From the NCBI GenBank assembly GCA_958450365.1, contig CAUEEP010000289.1, positions 248,001-312,000 on the forward strand: a stretch of DNA of 64,000 bases. Reading direction: 5' to 3'. The translations under genes were made by a program, and so were the position numbers. Positions 1 to 13,100 of this stretch are shown one piece after another. Below the pieces are notes generated by a model. It was not told the DNA's origin. It worked only from the letters and a program-made list of their open reading frames with translations, and ran no database searches. Within the stretch, counting starts at the first letter, position 1, and each line of letters opens with the position of its first letter. This DNA is from Mesorhabditis belari. Lineage: Eukaryota; Nematoda; Chromadorea; Rhabditida; Rhabditidae.

Positions 1-3000
1 ATCCGACGTTTAACCCAACCTGTAAGCCTGCAAGCTTCAAACTGTAAGCCTGAGGGTCCAGTTTAAGCTAAACCCAAAGGAATTCAACCTAGATCTAAAC
101 TGAGGTACAGAGTTGACTTTTGAAGACCATTTTTAGAGGCCGCAGCTGCCAAAGGCCAATGCACAGACCACAGCTCTTCCCCTCCACTCACCGAAACGAT
201 TCGTCGCCACACAATGGTACTCGCCAGTGTCATCGGGCAACGCGTAGAGTAGGTCCAGAGCGGCGAAACCGAAATCGAGAGTTGATCGGAAGCGATGTCC
301 CATCAAAACCGGTCGCCGGTCCTTGAACCACTCCAACCGCATGTATGGATCATTAATCGGGGCCACCTAAAATCAGGATTCCATCATCATGTAAGATTCC
401 GAATTTTTCTATTCTTTAATAGCTGCCGTGACAGCCAGCTGGAAGATTTTGACTTGACTCATAGTCGTGAGTCTCAAAGAAAATCTGAATCTCAAACCAA
501 ACCTGAGTCTCAAAGCGGCAGAACTCTCCCTCGGCAACGCCAATATTCTCCAATCCCACTTTGAACTCCGGTGCCCTGCCCTGAGCCTCGTCATAGTTGT
601 CGTCGACGGTGAGCTGGAAAGGCAACAGATTACGTCACCAGCCAACCAAAAATCAATAGCTTCAATCGATTCAGCGACCCCGAAAACCCCTGGACACAAA
701 TTCACAGCTAATTTTTGTGCCAAAGCAAAAGAAGGGAATCCCTTTGTGCTCTCTGTGCGTAATCGCTTTCCATCTGGCATACCCAATCTAGTATAGAAGG
801 TTCCCTTTTGAAATTCGATATTGAAATTCGAAATAATTCGATAAATTCTATATCCCGTTAAACCATTTTATCCCTATAAAGCTTAAATCATTGAGCCAGG
901 AGTCAAAACAAGAAAACAATGCGATCGGACTTGATCATTCATTTCTATAAAGAAGGAATGATGACGATAAGGGAATTGATAGGAGTAAATGGCCAGCATT
1001 TTCTTGGAAAGCCAAGAAAATGGTGAACCGAACAGGTTGTTAGTTTTAAGCAAATCTCATTCTCCTATAGGAAAGGTTTTTTCTGCTTTACGATGAACAA
1101 GTTTCTTTGAAAAAGTTTCTTTGAAAAGAGCACTTTCCAAAGGAAAATTCTAAGTGACTCGTGTTGGGGATTATATTGTTTAAAAAAAACAACGTTTATG
1201 AATAGTTTAAACTAGTAAAGTGACAGTTTATAAAGCTTTTTTGGCATGACAAACCTGGAATATTAGGTTCGAGTCGGAATTCTCCCATCACTAGGCTGTG
1301 TCGTACAAAGTTAACAAAGTACAACTCTAGCTTCACTCACTGAGTTACGAAGGCAACAGATTACGTTACTAGCCAACCAAAAATCAATAGCTTCAATCAA
1401 TTCAGCGACCCCGAAAACCCCTGGACACAAATTCACAGCTAAATATCTTTTTGTGCCAAAGTAAAAGAAGGGAATGTGCTCTCTGTGCTCTCTGTGCGTA
1501 ATCGCTTTCCATCTGGCATACCCAATCTAGTATAGAAGGTTCCCTTTTGAAATTCGATATTGAAATTCGAAATAATTCGATAAATTCTAAATCCCGTTAA
1601 ACCATTTTATCCCTATAAAGCTTAAATCATTGAGCCAACAGTCAAAACAAGAAAACAATGCGATCGGACTTGACCATTCATTGCTATAACAGTTTATAAC
1701 CCTTTTTTCCATGACAAACCTGCAATTCTTTCGTTGAATGTTGTCTAAAATGTGACTCCAAATTGTCTTGTCGACTGCCGTGCGCTTGCGGGGCGTAGTC
1801 GAGGGTTTTTCCCGGCAGAATCGTCACCAGCGATTTCGTCGTGGCCTAGAGCTCTTGAAATTAGTTGCAAAAAAAGTTATGCTTTTTTTTTTTCTCGACT
1901 TCAGATCTCGATTTGCAATTTTTCCCCTTTTTGAGAATGCTCGTTTTTATCAAATCTCGTTTATCCTTCAACTTAAACCTTTCAAACTGACCTCTCCTTT
2001 GTCGTTTTTCACCTCCAACACATACTCGCCCGAGTCTTCCGGATATCCGTAGAGAATATCGAGCGACGCAAAACCGAACTCGAATGATGGCTAAAATTTG
2101 AAATCTGATTGAAAAATCTGAAAAACAAAAAATTTTCCACCGCCGGGACTCGAACCCATCACCTTCCGCTCGCCAGCCAAATGTGCTAACCACTACACCA
2201 CAATGCACTTTAAAACCCACGCTCCAGAAAGAGTTAAATAAAAAAAACGATTCAAAAAGTTATCGAATCGAGCTTTTATTGGAGGACCAAAGAAATCTAA
2301 TCGCGATTTTTCGCTGGCCGGACAACCTTTCACCGTAGCGCAGTCAGTAGAGCGCTCGTCTACAACTCATACGGTCTGGGTTCGACTCCCGGGCCTTCCA
2401 TCGAACTTTCGTTTTTCAAAGTTTTTTTAAAATAACATAACTACAATATATTCTAAAGTTTTCTAAACAAGTTAGAGCTTTATTGGGTAAAACATGGCCG
2501 AGAAAATGCAGACAGATACTTTTATGTAGATACCAGCCGAGAAACTTGGCTAACGGCGGGTTTTTTTCGGATGTTTTGGGGATCGACGGGTTTGTCGCCG
2601 TAGCGCAGTGGATAGCGCGCCGGTCTATCGCCCATACGACCCGGGTTCGACCTCCACGTGCGACGTGAATTGTGCTTTTTAAAAAATTCGAAAAGCACGT
2701 TGCACAACTACAAATAATTCCCTATTCAACGGTGCAAAAATCATTGGTCTTCTGGGGGGCTCTGGGTCCTCTGGGTCTTCTGGGGGCTAGCGCGCAAAGA
2801 CAGACGGGCAGACGGACAGACGGGCAGACAGACAGGTAGACAGACGGACAGCCAGGTAGACAGACAGGTAGACAGACAGGTAGACAGGCAGGTAGACAGG
2901 CAGACAGACAGGCAGACAGACAGACAGACAGACAGACAGGCAGACGGACAGACGTCTTAGTCCCTTTATATAAAGTAGATTTTCGAAAGCTTGACTCCTG

Positions 3001-4115
3001 AAAGGCATACTGATGCTTAAACGGGTCTGAAACCGAAACTATTCTTCTTAAAACCTACTCGGAATCGCGACGCCTCAGGCAACAGATTTCCATTCCTCAG
3101 CCAGCGCACTCGCAAATTCGGATCGTTTGTGGGTGTGACACGGCACTCTAAATGCACCGAATCTCCCTCAGCGACACCATCGATCGATGAAACGAGCGCT
3201 TGCACCACCTAAACGCGTTTTGTATTACTCGAAGATCTTTTCTTGAAATAAGATTTTCAAATTGGATGTCACTCTCAAAGTTGGCTAGGTTATACAACAA
3301 TTTTTGATCGTTTTCGAAAAAGCACCTAAACTACCGTAGTCGAAAATTTCAAAAAATTTTTAAACACGAGTTTTCCTGCTGAAAATGAATTCAGTGTGTA
3401 GTGTGCGTTCCAGCTTGAGCCCTAACTTTGTTCTCGTGAACTTGAATCAATGAATAAACCAATGAATCAATGAATCAATGAATGAATTTGAATCAATCAA
3501 TCACTCGGTCTCTAAGATTTCTCTAAGAGGTAAAGTCGAGTTTAATTTAACTTTCTAACAAGTTTGGGGAACAACAGATAAACGCTGAGGGTAAACGCTG
3601 AAGGTAAACGTTGAAGGCAAACACTTTCTTCTTTTCCCCCGAATTTTTCTCATTCATTTTACCTGCGGCGCATCGATGGCGTCCGGTGAGGCGACTTGTA
3701 CGCGACCCGCCGTGATTGCTTGCCCTTTCGAGTTTGTCGCAATGCACCTACAAGAAAAAATGATACGCTTGATACGCTTTTCCATTCTATAAAAAAATTT
3801 ACGCATTGTTTTTTAGCTTAGAAAATTTCAGCTCTTGAAAAATCAAAAAAAGAAAATATTAAAATGAATGCCCGGCAGTTTAACCGGCTATACTATTGAA
3901 ATCTCAATTGTCTTCAATTGAAATCTTTAATCCAAAGCATTTTCATTAAGGTCGATCTATCGTATTCCTCATCCAGTTCAACTAGCTCAATTTGCTTTCA
4001 AAAATCGCTTTGTTCTTTGGCTCGAAAATAGCATCTCTCTCTCAGCCTCGGCTCAGCCCAAGCCCTAAGCCTGAGCCTAAGCCTAAGCCTAAGCCTAAAC
4101 CTAAGCCTAAGCCTA

Positions 4116-4150
<35 letters not shown>

Positions 4151-7100
4151 AAGCCTAAGCCTGAGCCTCTCTCTCTCAAAACTCACTCGTAATCACCGGA
4201 ATCCTGCGCGATGAGATGCTTGATGAGCAGTGTGGCCACACCAAACTCGTTCGTTGTTGAGATTCTGGAAAGAGTTTCGTTTAGTTTAGTGGAAAGATTT
4301 GAGTGGCATCAAAGAAAGCTCAAGCTATAGAATTGATCAAATAGTTAGACAAGGGTTTAAAAATATTTTCAGAAATTTCTGGGGTTCTTTATTTTGCTAT
4401 CAAGTGTGACATCCAGAATCACTGAAAAGCTTGATAATTTTTTCGCTGGACCACCCTGAAACCTGTGGGGGTCGGGGTACGGTAGCAAACCTTAACCAAC
4501 CTTAGCCTACTGTATTTGAAGTTTCAAATATTTTCAATAAGTCACGTGACTTCCAGAACTACTAGAAATTTAACTAAATTCAGGATTGAATCACTATGAA
4601 GTCCGGTATAGGCCAGGGTACGGTAGCGGTTACAGTACAACCACTGTTCAACTTGCTGTAATCAAGATTTTAAGCATTTCAAGGAGTCACGTGACTTCCA
4701 GAACTACTAGAAATTTAACTAAATTCAGGATTGAACCACTCTAGAGTCCGGTATAGGTCAGGGTACGGTAGCGGTTACAGTACAACCACTGTTCAACTTG
4801 CTGTAATCAAGATTTTAAGCATTTCAATAAGTCACGTGACTTCCAGAACTAGTAGAAATTTAACTAAATTCAGGATTGAACCACTCTAGAGTCCGGTATA
4901 GGTCAGGGTACGGTAGCGGTTACAGTACAACCACTGTTCAACTTGCTGTAATCAAGATTTTAAGCATTTCAATAAGTCACGTGATTTCCAGAACTACGAA
5001 AAAGCTTTGACTAGCCGAGTAAAGATAAGGATTCAATTCAAAAACCAATAACTGAACAGTTTTTGGTCTGGTTTAGGGTTAAAAGTTTTGTTTTACAAAA
5101 CTTTCCACTTTACAAACTTTTCGGAAAGTAGATATGGTTTAGAAAAAAGGGAAAACAGATTGGTTTGGATAGATTGGGTAGATTGGGTAGATTGGGTAGA
5201 TTGGGTAGATTGGGTAGATTGAGTAGATTGGGTAGATTGGTTAGATTGGTTAGATTGGGTAGAATGGGTAGATTGGGCAGATTGGGTAGATTGGGTAGAT
5301 TGAGTAGATTGGTTAGATTGGTTAGATTGGCTAGATTTGCTAGATTATGTCATCGGCTAGTTTCCGGTAAAATTTTGCATAAAATAGAATAGACTAATTG
5401 AAATTCAAAAAAAAGCTTGTAAATCAATAGCTTTCAATGTTTCTAGAAGAAACTTTGAGTTAGTTTAGTGATCCGAAAAGTCTCTTTTTCCACATTTCTC
5501 TTTCTCTCTCTCTTTCTCTTCCTCTTTCTCTTCCTCTTTCTCTTTCTCTTCTTCTTTCTCTTTCTCTTCCTCTTTCTCTTCCTCTTTCTCTTTCTCTTTC
5601 TCTTTCTCTTTCTCTTTCTCTTCCTCTCCTTTACCTGTTCGAGTATGGGATTGGGTGTTGGTTATGTCGCCACTCGACTCTCATCGTCGGATCTCCAATC
5701 GGCTCCAACACGCAAACAAAAGCCGTGGCTTCGGCCTCGTTCAACTGAAAAAAAAAACTGCTTCTCTTTCAAGGGTTTTTAGTTAAATTTTGAACTTTTT
5801 CGATACCACGAAGACTTTTTAGAGATTTTCAGAAGAAAATCCCCTGAAACTCTGAAAGTATTGGCCGATCTGGATATCACTTCATTGCCTAATATCAATC
5901 AAATTTCAAAAATTTCAAAAATTTCAAAATTTTAACTTTTTCCTTTTTTATCCATAGCCTTTGAGGAAGGAATTTCACAAATTTTTCGCAAATTTTCGCT
6001 TTTCTTAAATTTTTTTTAATCATTCTGGAAGTCATTGCAGCAATTTTTCGCCTTAAATTCTTTTTAAAATTGTTTTTTAAAATTTTTGATTCTTGGAGGT
6101 AAATGAAAAGTTATTATCAGTTAAAATGAAAGATTTTCGTTTTTTTATCGTTTTTTCTTTTAGAAACAACGAGCATTGGGAATCCTGGAGCACAAAGTAA
6201 ATAGAGAAAGAGAGAAATGGAAAGAATTTCGGGAAATGGGGAAATGGGGAAATTTTGGGATTTCGGTAAAACCGATTTTCAGAGTGCACTCCAGGGGAAA
6301 GGTTGAGGAAAGGTTTTTCAAAAAATGATCTATTTTCAATTTTTTTTCTTGTGCAATGCCTTCTGTGACATCCAGAATTTAAGAAAAAAATCGTCTTTTC
6401 GAGAAACGTTCTTAAAAAAGCGACGCATTGCGCTTCCGAATGATCGACGTGAAATCTGGGAAAATTAAAAACGTGTCGAAATTCGCTAAAAGCCTATCAA
6501 TGGGTGTACTGCCTTCCAGAATGAACTATGAAAGCGCTAAAATTCTAAAAGCATTGAAATCTGGCCGAATTTTAACAGCCAACTGATTCCAGGGTATCCA
6601 AAAATTTCTGACTTTTTTCCGATAAGCGAAAATCTCTCAAAAATAACTGAAACGGTGTACTGCGTTCCAGCTTGACTAATTAAAAAACCAAAATTTCAAA
6701 TTTCGAAATTATAAGCAACATTTGACTGTCAACTGATGAGAACCCTGCTTGGCCACTCACCATTCCCAAATCGATGAGCTCTTGGGTAAAGTGTGGCGCG
6801 TCGAAGTCTTGTGCCGGCTGGGCCAACTCCTCTTTCGGTCGATGGATCCATTCCTCCAGCTGCTCAATTCGCTCTTTCCGCTCGGCCGGCGATTGCCATT
6901 CGTAGAAAACGCCGCCCGTGGCCACGATCTGGAAAGCATTTTGGGGTTTTTGGATGATTGAATTTTGAATTTAACAGAATTTCTCGTAGTTCTGGAAGTC
7001 ACGTGACTTATTCAAATGCTTAAAAACTTGATTACAGCAAGTTGAACAGTGGTGGTACTGTTGCCGCTACCGTACCCTGGCCTATACCGGACTCTAGAGT

Positions 7101-10100
7101 GATTCAATCCTGCATCTAGATAAATTTCTAGTAGTTCTGGAAGTCACGTGACGTATTGAAACGATTTAATCTTTTAATTACAGTAAGCTAATAGTGGTGG
7201 TACTGTAACCGCTACCGTACCCTGGCCTATACCGGACTACATAGTGGTTTAATTAGTTAAATTTCTAGTAGTTCTGGAAGTCACGTGACTTATTGAAATG
7301 TTTAAAAACTTGATTAGAGCAAGTTGAACAATGGTGGTACTGTAACCGCTACAGTACCCTGGCCTATACCGGACTACATAGTGGTTCAATCCTGAAATTA
7401 GTTAAATTTCTATTAGTTCTGGAAGTCACGTGACTTATTGAAAATATTTGCAACTTCAAATACAGTAAGCTAAGAGTGGTTGTACTTAGCCGCTACCGTA
7501 CCCCGACCCCCACAGGCTTCAGGGTGGTCTAGTGAAAAAATTATCAAGCTTTTCACTGATTCTGGATGTCACACTTGATAGCAAAATAAAGAAACCCATA
7601 AATTTCTGAAAATATTTTTAGACTCTCACCTTCAACTGCGCCTCGCATTCAGCACTTCCCCAATCATTTGTGGCCACGCATTTCCACGTGCCGCTGTCCT
7701 GTGGCTCGCCGGGATGAATGTCCAAGACGACAAATCCAAAATCGGAAACCATTCGCATGCGATTCGAGTTTCGAATCGGTTGCCCATCGTGGAACCACTC
7801 GATTCGGAGGCGGGGATCAGCAACAGGGACAACTTGAGCCTCGAGGTGCGCAATCTCTCCTTCCAGAAGCTCGGGCGGTGACTAGAGACGGGATAATTTC
7901 AATAATCTCCATAATCTATAAGCTTTCTCTGTCAAAACCCATCACTTTCTACACTTTTTCTTCGATGGAAGCTAAAGGTCGAAAATTAATGGAAAAATTT
8001 GGACTTTTTTTTGTAACTTTGAGCATCATGGATGTCACAAGGCCAGAAAAAAAACGTTTTAGAGGTTTTTGTTCGAAAAATTCTTTCAACTTCGTCACTT
8101 GGGTAATTGAACCGAACGAAAAGTGGAGAGTTTGTCAAAATTGCAAAATTTTTGCTCTAATCATTTCTGTGTGCTCCAGCTTGTGTCTAGAATTTTTTAA
8201 AAGCACTCGAATTGCTTTCGTTTTCTCTAAATCTCACCAGCTCATTTGTCCAACTTCGAATTTTGAGCTTTTTCAGGTTTTTTTTGAGGTTTTGAAGTTA
8301 AGAAATGACAAAAAATGAAATTTTACATTAAAAGCATTGTTTACTGACCCTGTGATTGACTTGATTTATAATTTTAAAGGAAAGAAAACTTGACTTGACT
8401 TCACTGGTTAGTCAAGTCGACTGCTTTAATGACCTAATGACCTGCATTACATTAGGCTACGACACTTTACGAAAGCTACCGTAGTTCGAGACTAGCCTAG
8501 ACATTTCCAATTCAAAACAAACCACAAGTTGCGTGGTAAATCGTGGCGGTCCATGCTCGACATCGGGCGCGTCTTCAGCCAACGGGCGTGGAGCTTCGAT
8601 CTCATCGATTCGCGCTTGAGCACCTGATGAGGAATTTTGGAAAAGAACAATTGAATATCTTTTGATTGAATATCATTTAATTTGATTGAATTGAACGCAT
8701 TTATTAGTTTAGAACTCATTTGGAAAGGCACGCACTGATTTTCTGAAGCCAAATCGAATCACGATAAGGAAAACTTTTTTTTGTAAATTTTGTTGAAAAT
8801 CAAAAATCCGAATCCTCAAAAATCTAGCATGACATCCAGATCGAAGAAAAAAACGCAATTGAAATCAAATTGCTTTTACCAATTTTTCGGAATAAGCGCG
8901 AACCCTCAGCCAGTGCACATCAAGTACAATTTTTTCGTGAAAATCAAAAAACCGAACCATGACAATGCTAGGGTGACATCCAGATCGAAGAAAAAATGCA
9001 ATTGAAATCAAATTGCTTTTACCATTTTTTCGGAATAAGCGCGAACTCTCAGCCAGCGCACATCGAGTACAATTTTTTCATGAAAATCAAAAAACCGAAT
9101 CCTTAAAAATCTAGCGTGACATCCAGCTCGAAGAAAAAAAGCAATTGAAATCAAATTGCTTTTACCATTATTTTGGAATAAGCGCGAACTCCCGACAGTG
9201 CTCGACAGAGCTAATTTTTCGCACAAATTTCGCACAAGTCTCGCGGGAAAGTTGTCAAGTTGATTTTTTTGTTCGATATTGGTTTTGCTTTTGTTTCAAT
9301 TTCGTTTTTGCTTTTCATTTTGATTATTCGAGAAAATTTTGTTATTTAGGCTTAAGTTGAGCGAGAAATTAGTTCTGCCGAGAGTTCGTGCAGATTCCAA
9401 AAAAATGGTAAAAGCAATTTGATTTTAATTGCGTTTTTTCTTCGATCTGGATGTCACATTAGAATTTTCCGGTTTCGATTTTTTGATTTTCATGAAAAAA
9501 TTGTATTCGATGTGCACTAGCTGGGAGTTCGCGCTTATTCCAAAAAAATGGTAAAAGCAATTTGATTTCAATTGCTTTTTTTCTTCGATCTGGATGTCAC
9601 GCTAGATTTTTAAGGATTCAGTTTTTTGATTTTCACGAAAAAATTGTACTCGATGTGCACTAGCTGGGAGTTCGCGCTTATTCCAAAAAAATGGTAAAAG
9701 CAATTTGATTTCAATTGCTTTTTTTCTTCGATCTGGATGTCACCCTAGAGTTTTTCGGATTCGGATTTTGATTTTCACGCAAAAATTTGTATTCGATGTG
9801 CGACCTTTCTAGAGCCGAAATTGAGCCAGGTTTAAAACTAAAATCCTAGCTTTTTTGTTTTAGAACTCTTTACTCCTAAATGAATCCTAAACAGCAATTA
9901 CTTACCAGACATTCTCTCAGGCAATTGGGATCTCGAGATGATTCCCTCTTTCGGTGTACATTGGAGTGAAGTGGAGGTGACCGCCTCGCCGACACGGTTC
10001 ACGGCTCTGCACGTGTAGTCGCCCGAATCTTAATTCGATAATTCGACTAAAGTCAAATCAAATGCAAATGCAAATGCAAATGCAAATCAAATGCAAATCA

Positions 10101-13100
10101 AATCTACCTTCCGGATAAACAGGCGATATCTCGAGTACACAGTAGCCGAAATCGTGAATCGTTTTCACCCTAGAGCCCTTGAGAAGCGGACGACCATTGT
10201 GATACCATTGTACCTAGAAAATGGGGAAAAGTCTGGAAACTCAGAAAGCTTCAAAATGACATTGTTGAGTACGATATGTGATACGACTTTTGGCCTTGTT
10301 TGGCTTGATTTGGAAGCCTGGCTTGGCTTGATTTGGATTACCAGAAGCCTGGCTTAGCCTAGTTTAACTTTTGAGCCTAAAACCCTGATCAAAACATCTC
10401 TTGTTCAGTTGTGCAATAGTTGTGCAATTCGAAACCCCAATCCCAACTAGCTGGAAGGCCAACTAGCTGGAAGGCCAACTAGCTGGAAGGCCAACTGGCT
10501 GGAAGGCCAACTGGCTGGAAGGCCAACTGGCTGGAAGGCCAACTAGCTGGAAGGCCAACTAGCTGGAAGGCCAACTAGCTGGAAGGCCAACTAGCTGGAA
10601 GGCCAACTAGCTGGAAGGCCAACTGGCTGGAAGGCCAACTGGCTGGAAGGCCAACTAGCTGGAAGGCCAACTAGCTGGAAGGCCAACTAGCTGGAAGGCC
10701 AACTAGCTGGAAGGCCAACTAGCTGGAAGGCCAACTAGCTGGAAGGCCAACTAGCTGGAAGGCCAACTAGCTGGAAGGCCAACTAGCTCTCTTTAAGCCA
10801 AATACGGTAATTTTCTGACCGATCAGATCAGGTTTCAAAAAATCGGCTAATATCAAATCTGATCCACTGAAATCCTAGCGTGCTCGCCAACTAAGAAACT
10901 CGCAAAATAGCACAATGAGATCTTTCACCTGTAAATGATTATCATTTGTTGGCTCGTATCTAGCGTTGAAATGCGCTCGATCGCCCTCGTCCAAGTGTTG
11001 CGGGGCGGAAAGTGGCTCGACGAAGACAGGCATCACCTGAAATGAGTGAAACTTGAAAATGATTTAGATTTAAGGTCATGCAAGAGTCGATCGTCAGGGT
11101 AAGCGTCAGGGTAAGCGCTAGAAACTTAAAAGTCTCAGTGCTAGCTTTTTCAAATCTAATTTACAGAAAAGTTAACGTGATATCCAACTAAGAAACTCGT
11201 AAAATAGTAAAACGAGATTTTCACCGAAAAATCGATTTTTGTTGATGGACAATCGTTTTCCCCAGAAAGAAACTCGAATTACAAACCTCTTTCGTCTCAT
11301 CAATAACGGCATCGACTTTCTGATTGAGTCTTTCCTCTAATTGATGCACAGCTTGAGCTTTCTGTTCACTTTGTGGCTCGAGAAGGAGTCCACTTTTGGG
11401 TTCAACGTTGAAAGAAACACTCGATTTTGCTTCGCCGCTTTCGTTGTAAACTCGTAGAGTGTATTCACCTTTAATAAAATGGATTCACTTAGAAATATCT
11501 TAGAAATCATCAAGACTTACCAGAATCATGCGTAAACAGATGCGTGATATCCAGAACGGCAAACCCGAAGTCCGAAAGCATTTTGTGACGATTTGAGTGG
11601 CCAATCGGGTGCCCGTTATGGAGCCATTCGACTCGGATTCGTGGGTCATTTTTCGGAGTGAACATTGCCTGAAATATCGAATGATGAAAATGACCTGTGA
11701 TATCCAGGATTCGAGCTGCTTGCTTTAAGCTACAGTATGCTAAGTATAGGGATGGCTACAGTATGCTAAGAATAGGGATGGCTACAGTATGCTAAGTATA
11801 GGGATGGTTACAGTACGCTAAGTATAGGGATGGCTACAGTATGCTTAAGGATCTCAACGTTGTCAGACGTAATCGTAACGCAATCCATTCCAAATCGAGA
11901 TTAAATTTCAAAAAAATGATCTATTTTCAATTCTTTCTTGCGCAATACATTCTGTGACATCCAAAATTTGAGAAAAGAATCGTCTTTTCGAGAAAATTGC
12001 TTTAAAAAGCGACGCAATGCGCTTCCGAATGATCGACGTGAAATCTGGGAAAATCAAAAACGTGTCGAAATTCGCTAAAAGCCTATCAATGGGTGTACTG
12101 CCTTCCAGAATGAACTATGAAAGCGCTAAAATTCTAAAAGCATTGAAATCTGGCCGAATTTTAACAGCCAACTGATTCCAGAGTACCGAAAAATTTCCGA
12201 TAAGCGAAAATCTCTGAAAACTAGCCAAAACAGTGTACTGCGTTCCAGCTTGACTAATAGAAATTGTTTCAAATTGTTCGCCTCACTTGTAGATGAATTG
12301 CTGTGCCCTCTTCTGGTTCACCGGTGTACTCCAATTGCGTGGTGATTGTCGGTGCGTCAGCTGGCGCGTCTGGGGCCGCTTCGGGCGCTAGGCGGGGAGC
12401 CTCGATCTAAAAACTCTTGCTTACAAACCAACTCTTCTCCCGTACCTCAGAGATCCTTTGCAAGCTTTGTGGTTGTAGGGGATCTTGGAGGATTCCCTCT
12501 CGTCCCTGTACACTTAATTGACAAGTGGATTCAGCTTGTCCGGCTTGATTGCTGGCCACCACTCTCCACTCTCCCGTATCCCTCGTCTCCGTGTGATTGA
12601 TATCGAGAATGACCCAGCCAAAATCTTGAATCGTCTTTACGCGAGACGTCGCCCCAACCAGCGCTCCGTTTAGGTACCTGCAAGAGAAATTGTTCTAAGC
12701 ATCTCTCCTACAACTCTGCCAATCTAGCCCCAAGCTTATTCAAAGCTGTTCCCATCCAAGTCCAGATCAGGCATGTCTTTAGTTCTATTCGAAAATCTAC
12801 CTCATCTGTTTCTGACTCTGGCCTGACGCTGGTAAAGTAAAATCCTAGTCTAAATTCGTTGCCTAACTCTAGACAAAGCCAAATCCTAGTCTAAATTCGT
12901 TGCCTAACTCTAGATAAAGTCAAATCCTGATCTAAACTGGTTGCCTAACTCTAGACAAAGCCAAATCCTGGTCTAAATTCGTTGCCTATCTCTAGACAAA
13001 GTCAAATCCTAGTCCAAAACTGGTTGCTCAACTCTAGACAAAGCCAAATCCTAGTCTAAATTCGTTGCCTAACTCTAGATTGACAATTAGCCAGAATCCT

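Noticed and set aside
2331..2400. Functional tRNA gene
   Set aside because: Good D and T arms, but no pairing acceptor stem and an anticodon loop without the usual U33; kept only as tRNA-like.
7668..8318. Plus-strand frame of 216 codons
   Set aside because: It overlaps the complement of a well-supported Ig exon (7630-7881) and AT-rich intron; no domain.
10445..10790. Regular repeats that could suggest a CRISPR array
   Set aside because: Units are directly adjacent with no unique spacers, and the genome is eukaryotic; the same holds for all other tandem arrays here.
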